Source: Stomoxys calcitrans
Taxonomy: Eukaryota; Arthropoda; Insecta; Diptera; Muscidae
DNA length: 64,000 nucleotides
Reading direction: 5' to 3'
Assembly (NCBI RefSeq): GCF_963082655.1
Contig: NC_081556.1
Coordinates: 156,676,578 to 156,740,577 of the forward strand
The translations under genes and the position numbers were made by a program. The stretch's first letter is position 1. Each line of letters opens with the position of its first letter. A model generated the notes under the pieces. The model worked only from the letters and a program-made list of their open reading frames with translations. It ran no database searches and was not told the DNA's origin. Below are positions 13,001-21,512 of the stretch, one piece after another.

Positions 13001-13363
13001 GCAAGTGACAGATGCACCCGTATCAACCAGTCCCAAAAGATCCATTCCTAATACGTTCAACCTCACGTACGGTCTTAAATCCTCCTTAGTATCCGTGAAG
13101 GCGTTCATGGAATTTTTAAGAAATTTTCGGTTCAATTTGACATCTTTCCAAAATCTTCGAAGCCTTTCTGTGTTCCGTTTCGAAGTTCCATTTCGAGTAG
13201 GCAAGAAAGCAATCGATTCACAAAATATTCGGCTCCTAATGGCCTGATATCGTCTCAATCTCTCATGATAGGGTATAATTGGTGTAAGTCTAGGTTCATA
13301 TCCGAAGCCGTGGCTTGGAGGTAATTGACATGTCTGGGTAGATACAGAATTATGTGATTCTAT
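10058..13363 (-). CDS. pol: Pol polyprotein: protease, reverse transcriptase, RNase H, integrase
   Basis: This is the retrotransposon enzyme polyprotein. Numbering residues from 13258, there is an aspartic protease with DTGAS at 79-83, an RT with LDLKHAFWQ near 313 and YLDD at 377-380, and RNase H with D526, E568 and D593. Integrase follows with an HHCC zinc site (H726, H733, C763, C766) and the acidic triad D796, D856, E891. The tail ends HGKDLKPA. No stop interrupts 1,066 residues. The codon at 13258 is TTG, not ATG; the frame stays open upstream through 13259-13363 into the end of gag, one base behind it. Translation is therefore most likely by -1 frameshift from gag at the A6 run rather than by its own start. 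No chromodomain is seen. Confidence 0.95.
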   Translation of the reverse strand: MESHNSVSTQTCQLPPSHGFGYEPRLTPIIPYHERLRRYQAIRSRIFCESIAFLPTRNGTSKRNTERLRRFWKDVKLNRKFLKNSMNAFTDTKEDLRPYVRLNVLGMDLLGLVDTGASVTCIGGTAARSFLERDVPYRRLRETISTAGGSQCNIAGYVDCDIGFRGEKKGFRVYIVPDLKYELYLGIDFVKSFALLNLVGLEVNEVSRTAVPDGHALTADMQTRLNTVIELFPSFKREGLGRTSLLEHTIEVETGARPVKQRYFSVSPAIERLIHAEVDEMLRLGVIEVAPPNCPWSSPVTLVRRNGKSRLCLDSRRLNAVTVKDAYPQPKISNILSRLPKAEYITSLDLKHAFWQIGLARDSRDMTAFTVPNRPLYRFCVMPFGLTNAPQTMSRLMDVVIPANLRHQVFIYLDDLLLVSQSFADHLELLIEVSQCLRKAGLTLNIDKCRWCLRQVKYLGYVIGNGVIKTDPDKISAIRDLLPPKSVREVRQFLGLASWYRRFIDGFSALTAPISDLTKKTTRFAWTKEADEAFETLKTRLTSAPVLITPDFDKPFVIQCDASKVGIGGVLAQEDEEGVERPISFFSYKLNKSQRNYSITELECLAALRSIEKFREYVEGHRFKVVTDHASLQWLMRQTDLNGRLVRWSLKLQGFDFKIEHRRGSLQTVPDALSRLSLESFSLEDTGPDIDLQSPAFSGPKYTDLRSSILKEQCNLPDLKIIDNFIYKRTNFSDGNPFSEASNWKLWVPGELTAGVIRRCHSSPNSAHCGIGKTLEKIRRNLFWPKMTVEVRNFINKCVECKQSKAPNVVLRPLMGDRVVSERPFQRVYMDFLGPYPRSKMGHIGILVLLDHFSKFPILKAVKRFTASDVSDFLQSFLFTYYGVPEYIVTDNGSQFRSVQFKELMGKYGIRHVFTAPYSPQSNASERLNRSILASVRSYLKRDQREWDVHLDSISIASRSLVHTSIGYSPYHVLFGYPMITHGGSYELLRRLDGLNEGEDICHSDKLQIIRQNVKENLESAYNSCQRIYNLRSRAMEYKEGDIAYRRNFVQSRKADNFNSKLAPRWLQCKIVRRVGNCYYELVDHEGNPIGTYHGKDLKPA

Positions 13364-13371
13364 TTTTTCGA
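13360..13371 (-). promoter_or_regulatory. Probable -1 frameshift site at the gag/pol junction
   Basis: On the coding strand gag ends TCG AAA AAA TAG. The pol frame, one base back, reads CTC GAA AAA ATA and is open from there to 10058. A six-A run touching the gag stop is a plausible slippery sequence, although the first base is G rather than A, so it is not a textbook heptamer. No stimulatory stem was worked out. Confidence 0.6.
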
Positions 13372-14829
13372 GCGGAATCCGCCCGCTCTCCCGTTTCCCT
13401 GAATCTTACAATTCGAGCAGTTCGGTTTCAAAACCTCCTCTGCTCCACAACCGTAGCAGAAGATGGATCTCTCTTCTAAGCAATCCGCGAAGGTATGGCC
13501 GGGTTTCCTGCAATTCCAGCAGACAACATTGGAACCCCGGTCCATTGCAGAAACATCCGCTGCAACATCCTCAACCTCATCTAACTCTAATTCATTTACT
13601 CGCTTCATAGGAGTCCTATAAGTCTGCTTTTCAATCTCACTATTCAGCACTTCTCTCCTCAGTAACAAATGTCGAAGGTGGGCTACGGAAGTTACGTCAA
13701 TGTAAAAGAGCTCCTTTCTCAATTGCGGCCTTAAATTCCTTTTGAGCATCTCCACCAAATCGTGTTCCAACAATGGGTACCGGAGCCTATCGCAAAGTTT
13801 CAAAACGTCCGTATAATACTCGTCGAAATTCTCACCAGCCATCTGCTTTCGATCCCTTATCATCTCCCTTATATCATTATCCGAAAGGTGATCTGAAAAA
13901 TACGACCTCAATGCTCCACGCAACGGATCCCATCTTATTACTCCCACTGCACTGCGATACCTCCAGTACCATTCTTTTGCTCTTCCAATCAAAAGAATGT
14001 GGAAATGGTCACATAGAAGCTGAAAATCTCCTCCTAGATTGTCCCGTGTCAATGAAGTAATTACGTATAAAAATTTTCCAACAGGAAAATTTGTCGAATT
14101 GCCATCAAATTTCACGGACCAACTATTTATCACATTGGCCACCTTACTACTATTTGTGAGAGATATCGAGGAAATTGTGTCGTTATGTCCACCCCGACTC
14201 ACGTCAGCAAAATTCAACTGTGGAATATCATAATTGGCCCCAGATGCCGTATTTCGGCCCAAAGGATGACCACCAAGGAATGTCGGTCGGGTATTAAGTG
14301 GCGGAAAAACGTCCTGCGGAAAATCTGGTTCGAAAACCCTACTGACATTCAGTTCATCTAATTTTCGTGACAACCTCTCTATAGTCCGATAAATTTTGGT
14401 AATCTCCTTTCCGACATTATCGTCGGCACCTAAATCATCACGCGGAACAGTATCTGAGTTCGGTAACGTATGGTTATTCACCCCGGAAGGATTCTGCGTT
14501 TCACCACTACCTGGTAGTGAAAGATTCCTGTTGCCATCAAGTCCAGCCAACCTTCTAGCAGACCTAGTTTGAATCGTATTTGCCTTCGAGGATGTCGTCT
14601 TCTTCTTTGCCCCCGTACCTTGAGGAGGTGGAACTGACGACAGTCTAAACTGCGTCAGACCAGTCATATCAACCGAAGCCTGACAAGTTGGACAAAATGG
14701 ATTATTCTCGGTGAAGTTCTGTAGGCATACGTAATGAAATGTATGGGAGCATTTAGTAGACACAAGAACTTGCAGATTATCAAATAAATTGGAACAAATA
14801 CTACACTGTAAATTCATCGGGGTTGCCAT
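13360..14829 (-). CDS. gag: Gag with N-terminal RING-H2 finger and C-terminal zinc knuckle
   Basis: A 489-residue protein starts at a clean ATG. Residues 9-49 form a C3H2C3 RING: C9, C12, C27, H29, H32, C35, C46, C49. The capsid-like region follows at about 230-400, with GRAKEWYWRYR, an RKQMAGENFDEYY stretch and LKRNLRPQLRKEL, as in Ty3/gypsy Gag proteins. Near the end there is a CX2CX4HX4C nucleic-acid-binding knuckle (437-450). A second, imperfect knuckle (458-471) has Val where His is expected. Capsid assembly and RNA packaging are the family's known roles. A RING is usually found in E3 ubiquitin ligases; ligase activity here is only a possibility. The frame ends AAA AAA TAG, the likely -1 shift site into pol. 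Confidence 0.92.
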   Translation of the reverse strand: MATPMNLQCSICSNLFDNLQVLVSTKCSHTFHYVCLQNFTENNPFCPTCQASVDMTGLTQFRLSSVPPPQGTGAKKKTTSSKANTIQTRSARRLAGLDGNRNLSLPGSGETQNPSGVNNHTLPNSDTVPRDDLGADDNVGKEITKIYRTIERLSRKLDELNVSRVFEPDFPQDVFPPLNTRPTFLGGHPLGRNTASGANYDIPQLNFADVSRGGHNDTISSISLTNSSKVANVINSWSVKFDGNSTNFPVGKFLYVITSLTRDNLGGDFQLLCDHFHILLIGRAKEWYWRYRSAVGVIRWDPLRGALRSYFSDHLSDNDIREMIRDRKQMAGENFDEYYTDVLKLCDRLRYPLLEHDLVEMLKRNLRPQLRKELFYIDVTSVAHLRHLLLRREVLNSEIEKQTYRTPMKRVNELELDEVEDVAADVSAMDRGSNVVCWNCRKPGHTFADCLEERSIFCYGCGAEEVLKPNCSNCKIQGNGRAGGFRSKK

Positions 14830-15310
14830 CTTTAAATTTCAAGTCAAATTTGAAATTTTACGTTTCTAATAAGTATTATGAAGTTATAGAAGCCAAGCCA
14901 AAGCAGTGAATAAAATTTATTGTAAGGTGAAAAACTGTGAATAAATGGATGGAAAACATCGGAGATCCTATCACGTGTGACGTTTAAGTATCGGATAACT
15001 GATCTATCAGAAGTGACAATAAAAGCTATATTCCAGAGTACCTAAAATCGTCCACAAAGGGTTAAAATTCCACAACGTTTCCAAATTGGCTATGGTAATC
15101 TAAAGAAAGTTATTGAGTAGATGCATTAACGATCTCAAAAGAGTTCCACTTGTGGACTAGTGACAATGTATGTCTATCACATGACAACTAGTAATTCCTG
15201 CAAATTTCCTTAATATGATCCCGAATAACTGCACCTTGTAGATGTAGAAACCTGACTAATCCCATGTAACAAGATAGAGTCGAATGGTTACGGACGATTT
15301 GGATAGTCAG

Positions 15311-15328
15311 GCCCCACGTTGGGCGCCA
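15311..15328 (-). other. Primer-binding site complementary to tRNA-Lys
   Basis: The plus strand reads GCCCCACGTTGGGCGCCA two bases before the LTR at 15331. That is the 3' end of eukaryotic tRNA-Lys (CTT) including CCA, so the minus-strand element RNA would pair with this tRNA for first-strand priming. Confidence 0.88.
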
Positions 15329-15330
15329 TC

Positions 15331-17410
15331 TGTAATGGTCTCTTTTCGTTATCACGTAACAGTGGTATGAAAAGGATTTCGTTCGGACTTCAGAGAGGAC
15401 TGCACGTTCTTAGAAAAGGCTAGGACTCGCCGGATGGGGTGGGGTTCTTGTGCTCTCTTAAATCCTCCATCGACCAAAACAAGAAATCGAACGTGCAAAG
15501 CTATAGTATGTACTAATTAAATATCGGAAGGACGTTAATCGGACTATGACTGACTCTAATATTAAAAAAATTAAGTCATTTCACCTTACATATGTGGGTC
15601 TATTGCTCTTAAAGACCCCTTGCCCACGCCGACCTATGTTCTCATAAAGTCCCTTCTCATTTTATGGAGAACCCCTGAATGGACACCGATTTTGGCTTGG
15701 CCCCCTTTTAACTTCTTAAACAAAAATTAGCCCATATTTAATTATTCAATTCTTATTCTAGAAAACAAAGGTATTCTCTTAAACGTATTATATAGGTAAT
15801 GACCTTGGTAATTAAGTAAATCTAAATATCAAAAAAAAAAACAATAGAATAATGATAGAATGATAGAAACAACTTACATGTCTAACTCCGAACATCCATT
15901 ATGCTGAGGCCTCTGCATGCGGTGAAAACGTTCGCTGGGAATAACTTTATATTAAAACTAATGATATGTACTTATAATTACAAACTCGCCAAAATGTATC
16001 AAAATGAACTATTATTTACATTGATATGAAAAGTAAATAACGAGTACGTACTTAAAAAAACAAAACAAACTCGCTAAATAGAAGTATAAGAGTTTGCAAT
16101 ATTACTACTCAGTTACTCATTCAATCTGTGGTTACAACAACAACATTACTTAGTTACTTTTAATCTCTTTTCTCTGCTATGCTTTGAGACAAGTAGCCTA
16201 AGTTAGCGGGGAGGTGGAGGGAAGACGAGATCAACTCCCCATTAACCACAGCCACTGTAAGTCTGTCTCAGAGAGTTAAAATTTTGTGAGAAAGAGAACA
16301 ATAGAATAACAAGGAATAGCAAAGAATAGATATTTGAGAATAAAAAAAAAGAATTATCAATGAAGCACGGGGTGATGAATGAAAATGGCAAATGCAAATA
16401 ATGAATGAAAATGATGAATGAAAATGATGAATGAAATCAAAATCACTTAACAGCAACAAAATATCCACGTTATAAATGTAACCTTGCGAGTCCAGGAAGG
16501 GCGGTTAAATAAATTTAAAATCAAACAAAGGTATTTATAGCACTTGTCGTCCAAATCAAATTGTGCTGATGGTATAAAAATTCCAATGCTTCCAAATGGT
16601 ATGCCACTGCTCTAACCTCGCCGAGTGTAACTCCAAATGTCTGGACAGCAGAATTATGATCAATTCCCATTCACTAAGCCTCCTTCTATATCAATCTTTG
16701 GTCATACATATCCAAATCACCAGGATCATACAATTGAATTGGCCACGTGGGGCCTTAAGTTATCGGTCGACCCACGTGGACCCCTTTTAAAATCGTGGAC
16801 ACAAATCTTGAAGAAAATGATGGATTTAGCAAATTCACTTCAAATCTATGCAAAAACACTACCTTTATAGCACTTGCTAATTGTCACAATTCCACCTGAC
16901 AGGAAATAATTAAAACCCGTGAACGAGCACTGGCAAGACGTTGTTCACTGTGTATTTACCCAAAGTATTTTAGGCCACTAATTTCGATCTTTACTTCACC
17001 GGCACTGAATGGGAATGAGCACTAAAACTGAAATAGCAGATGTCATAACCTATGCGCCAGTCGGTTCAATTCATGTTGTCCCCTTGAAGCATGATACCGC
17101 TAGGTATGACAGAACAAAGAAGAGATGAGGAAAAAAAAAATAAAAAAAAAAAAAGGGAGAGATTGAAATCTTGATTCCACCAACAATTCCCCTTACAGCA
17201 GAATGCAATCGAAACGGCTCCCCTCATCCTATAATAGGCGCTGCTGCCAATGAGCATACAAATCAATGCAAATAAATGATGTCAACTATTCTAATCTGAA
17301 AACCTCTAACCTAATCGTAAAGCTATATGAGGACACCACTGTAGATAAAAAGAGCACTATCAAGGTGTTTAATGTTATAAATCCGTGACAGAAAATATAT
17401 AGCCGTCACA
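15331..17410 (-). repeat. LTR (5' LTR in element orientation)
   Basis: This is the 2,080-bp partner of 7926-10005. Transcription of the element should start within this copy and run towards lower coordinates. The two CACGTG sites recur at 16744-16749 and 16773-16778. The CTCT duplication follows at 17411. Confidence 0.95.
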
Positions 17411-17568
17411 CTCTTTGGTCTTTTCCACGATTTGGCGTAGTTTGAATCGGGGCTGCGGAGTCGAAGTCGGAGTCATGGAGTCGGAATCGAGCAATTTTGC
17501 CAGGAGTGGGAGTCGAGAAAATTATATCGACGGCGTCTTCGGGCAAAGTAGAAAAAAAAAATTTTAAC

Positions 17569-19160
17569 AAAACAAGTAAAAAGGCTTTATGTTGGGCCGG
17601 GCTGAACTCTGGATACCCCCCACCTCGGGTCTATATGTAAACCCCCTTTGTCATAATCCTGTGAAAAATTCATAATTTCTGCCCCCAAAGCAGCTTTATC
17701 GAAATATGGTCCGATTTGGACCAAATTCCATACGGATATTGACTGGCCTTATAAGTACAAGTCACATTGTTCAATTTTGTAGAGCAAAATATTGGTCTTT
17801 TTGTAGCCATATCCAAATATAGACCGATCTGAATCATATAGACATGGATGTCGAAAAGCCTAACATAAGTCACTGTGTCAAATTTCAGCAAAATCAGACC
17901 AGATCTTGGACTTTTATGGGGCCAAGACTTTAAATCGAGAGATTGGTCTATATAGCAGCTATATCCAATATAGGAACCGATTTGGGCCAAACTAAAGAGG
18001 GCTGTCGAAGGGCTTAACAAATCTCACTGTCCCGAATTTTGGCGAAATCCGATATTGAATGAGCCTTTTATGGGCCCAAAGCCTTATATCGAGAGATCGG
18101 TATATGGCAGCTATATCCAAATCTAGACCGATCTGGGCCAAATTGCAGAAAGATGTCTAAGGGCCTAAAGCAACTAACGGTCCTAAATTTTAGCAAAATC
18201 GGATTATAAATGCGCCTTTTATGGCCCAATACATTAAATTGAGAGACCGGTCTATATGGCAGCTATATCCAAATCTGGACCGATCTGAGCCAGATTGAAG
18301 AAGAATATTTGAAGGCCCCACACAACTCACTATCCCAAATTTCGGCGAAATCGGACAATTAATGCGTCTTTTATGGGTCCAAGATCCTAAATCGGGAGAT
18401 CGGTCTATATGGCAGCTATATCCAAATCTGGACCGATCTGTGCCATATTATGTTATGTAAATGTGCTCTTTATGGGCCTAAACCCTTATATCGAGAGATC
18501 AGTCTATATGGCAGCTATATCCAAATCTAGACCGATATCTGCCAAATTGCAGAAAGATGTCGAAGGGCCTAAAGCAACTAACTGTCCTAAATTTTAACAA
18601 AATCGGATAATAAATGCGCCATTTATGGCCCAATACCTTAAATTGAGAGATCGGTCTATATGGCATCTATATCCAAATCTGAATCAATCAGGGCCAAATA
18701 GAAGAAAGATGTCGATGGTCCTAAGACAACTGACTGTTTCAAATTTCAGCAAAATCGGATAATAAATATGACATTATTGGGCGCAAAACCTAAATCGGAG
18801 GATCGGTCTATATGACAGCTATATCCAAATCGGAATCAATCTGGGCCAAATTGACGAAGGATGTGGAGGGGTCTAACACAACTCACTGTCCCAAATTTCA
18901 GCAAAATCGGATAATAAATGTGGTTTTTATGAGCCCAAGACCCTAAATCGAAGGTGCGGTCTATATGGCAGCTATATTCAAATCTGGACCGATCTGGGCC
19001 AAATTGAAGAAGGATGACGAGTGGCCTAAAACAACTCTCTGTCGCAAATGTCAGCAAAATATGGATAACAAATGTGAATTTTATGGGCCTAAGACCGGTC
19101 TATATGAGGGATCGGTCTATATGAGGGCTATATCATGATATAGTCCGATATAGTCCATCT
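17569..19160 (+). repeat. fam-A repeat, array of ~160-bp units, right end missing
   Basis: Left terminus AACAAGTAAAAAGGC, GGGCCGGGCTGAAC and GGATACCCCCCACCTCGGG, then about nine units built on TCGGTCTATATGGCAGCTAT and GGACCGATCTGGGCCAAATT. It breaks off after TATAGTCCGATATAGTCCATC near 19160, before the GACAGACGG terminus. Several units keep an open frame because the unit length is close to a multiple of three; these are not genes. Confidence 0.82.
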
Positions 19161-19436
19161 TCTTGTTTTTCTTAAAAGAACTTTAAGAAAAACCCGAACT
19201 ACACAAAATTTGCATTATTAAGTTTTTCTAACATAAAAAAGTGGATGTTTTTATACTAGGCTAATATATTCAATTTTGCTGTTTTTTAGTTCAAGCTTGA
19301 GTTCTTTTTGTCTTTTATTCAAAATTTTTTTTATCGATATTTCGTATATGGAAATCGTGTTTTGTTTCTCATTTCGACAAATCACATCATGAAAATGCAT
19401 TTCATTAAAATGCAAAATATTGATAGATAATTCGAA

Positions 19437-19860
19437 TAAAGCAAATAAAAGCATGCCTAGTTCAGCCGGGCCGTAACTCATACACCCTCCACCATGAATC
19501 GCATTTGTTAAAGTTTTTGCTTGGCAAAATATAGGCAAACAAAGGATAGTGGATAAGAATTGCCATGCTACTGGAGTTATATAAGGCTATGAACCGATTC
19601 GGGCCATACTTGGATTGGAAGCTGGAGACCATAGTAGATGTCAATATGCAAAATTTCATTCATTCATTCTAGGTGCTCAAGAAATAAAATCAAACGATCG
19701 GTTTATATGGGAACTAAAACAAGTTATATAGACCGATTCAGATCATATTTGACACAAATGTTAGAGATCTGGGCCCTCTAGGGGCTCAAGAAGTACATTT
19801 TATTTAGAACAGTTAATGGCAGTTGGAAAACCCATACAAAACTATATAACGGTTGATGTT
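19437..19860 (+). repeat. fam-B repeat, left-end fragment
   Basis: Begins with AAATAAAAGCATGCC, a mutated TTCAGCCGGGCCGTAA and ACACCCTCCACCATG, then the GCAAACAAAGGATA segment and two units (CGATCGGTTTATATGGGAAC). It is truncated at about 19860, where mariner sequence begins. Confidence 0.75.
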
Positions 19861-19884
19861 TTAAGAGCTATAGGAAAGTTTTTC

Positions 19885-20522
19885 AGAAAGAAACACAGAA
19901 AAATGCATGAAATCTTTATTTGAATCGATAGTACAGTCCACATAATTTAATGTTTGAAGATTATTTCATGCAAATGTTGATCATGACTGCGCCTCAAATG
20001 GTCCTCCGGCTTAGTCCAATTTTGTCATACTCTTTCCAACATTTCGGCAGGTATCTCACAAATAATTGCTTCAATGTTCAATGCGTAAATTGAAGCGGGC
20101 TTATCTGTATAGACATGAGCTTTAACATAGCGCCACAAAAAATAGGCCTTAAATCGCAAGATCTAGACGGACAATTGAACGGTCCCCAACGTGAAATAGA
20201 CTGTTCACCGAACTCACCTCTCAATATGTCCATTGTTACGAGCGCTGTGCGGCATGTGGCACCGTCTTGTTGAAACCACATGTCCTTCAATTCAAGCTCT
20301 TGCATTTTGGGCAAAAAAAAAATTGGATATCATTTCACGATAGCGCTTACCATTCACAGTTACGTTACGATTCGCATCATATTTGAAGAAGTACGGTCCA
20401 ATGATGCTACCACCCCATAAACCGCACCAAACTGTGTGTGTTTTTCTGCATTGGAAGTTCTTGCAATGCAATGGTTCTGACTTATCTTCACTCCAAAATC
20501 GAGAAATCAGCTCATTTAATAT
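19885..20522 (-). pseudogene. Mariner-family transposase, 3' half, decayed
   Basis: Minus-strand reading gives HTVWCGLWGGSIIGPYFF and VTVNGKRYREMISNFF, then after a frame change DMWFQQDGATCRTALVTMD, RGEFGEQSISRWGP and PSRSCDL. This is the conserved block of mariner-like transposases leading to the last catalytic Asp. Beyond it the frame is shifted and the expected LDYFLWG segment is damaged. The N-terminal half is missing: at about 20522 the sequence switches to Helentron. Without its DNA-binding domain and with at least two frameshifts the copy cannot encode a working transposase. Confidence 0.85.
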
Positions 20523-21511
20523 GGGGCTTAAATAAAAGGTATTTGAGTGTAGAATTAGAATCTGATATCCAAATATGACACCAAGTGTTTGGGGGGCCGC
20601 CTCTTCCCAAAAACCTCCCCCAAAGAGACACATTTACGACCATAGCCACATGGGGCTCAAATGAAAGTTCTTTGGGAGTAAAGCACAAATCTTATATCAA
20701 TATTCGGGAAAAGAGTCTATGGGGCCACCCCACCCCCATAACACCACCCAACCCCCAAAACACCCTTAAATCGGAAATATTTACCGATCACGGCAATATG
20801 GGACTCAAATGAAAGGTATTTGCGAGTAGAATACGAATCTGATATCCAAGTGTGGGACCACGTTTCTGGGGAGGTGGACCCCTTCCCCAAAACACCTTCC
20901 AAACAGGACTTATTTACTGACCATGGGAATATGGGTCTTAAATAAAAGGTATTTGAGTGTAGAATTTGAATCTGATATCCAAATATGGGACCAAATGTTT
21001 GGGGGGCCGCTTCTCCCCAAAAACATCCCCCAAAGGGAACAAATTTACGACCATAGTAAAGTGATTAAAACACGAATCTGATATCAATATTTGGGAAAAG
21101 TGTCTATGGGGCCACCCCACCCCCACAACACCACCCAAATATTAAGTATTTGCTGACTTTTGCAATATGAGGCTCAAATACGAGGGTTTTTAAAGTGGAA
21201 CACGAATCCGATATATATTTTCGCCAATCCCCAAAACACCCCTAAATCAGATATCATGAGAGGGCCGAAATAAAGTATTTAAAGAATGGAGTACACTTTA
21301 CATCCAAACTTAAATTCGTAGACCAATAAAAATCATATGGGATTCGGACAAAGGCTCTTATATTGTGAAATTGTTAGTCAAGCGATATAATATTTTCGTA
21401 GCATGGTATTTCACTAAAAGCTATTTAATTGTCGAAAAGAAATATGCCAAGGAAACTTTTGTTCCATATAAAGTAAAAGAAGGCGCAGCGGAGCGGGCCC
21501 GGGTCAGCTAG
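20523..21511 (+). mobile_element. Helitron/Helentron-like element, left-truncated
   Basis: Repeated phrases GGTATTTGAGTGTAGAAT, CTGATATCCAAATATGG and GTTTGGGGGGCCGC lead to the 3' end GCAGCGGAGCGGGCCC, GGGTCAGCTAG, then T. A CTAG end next to T with a GC-rich palindrome just inside is the Helitron hallmark. A roughly 410-bp segment (about 20525-20700) is repeated at about 20935-21120. It carries no replicase-helicase frame, so it is non-autonomous. Confidence 0.65.
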
Positions 21512-21512
21512 T

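Larger units (their letters stand above)
7926..17410 (-). mobile_element. Complete Ty3/gypsy-type LTR retrotransposon with RING-finger Gag
   Basis: The 9,485-bp element is bounded by two 2,080-bp direct repeats starting TGTAATGG and ending GTCACA (plus-strand view), each flanked by the 4-bp duplication CTCT (7922-7925 and 17411-17414). Coding runs on the minus strand: gag 14829-13360, then pol in the -1 frame to 10058. The order protease-RT-RNase H-integrase is that of Ty3/gypsy (Metaviridae), not copia. A tRNA-Lys primer-binding site adjoins the LTR at 15311-15328. There is no env frame: pol ends 52 bp from the LTR. Long LTRs, tRNA-Lys priming and the lack of env recall, from memory, the Osvaldo/Ulysses group of drosophilids; this is inference. 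Matching LTRs and open frames point to recent insertion. Confidence 0.95.

Noticed and set aside
10155..13247. Plus-strand open frames opposite pol
   Set aside because: Antisense shadows of the intact pol frame.
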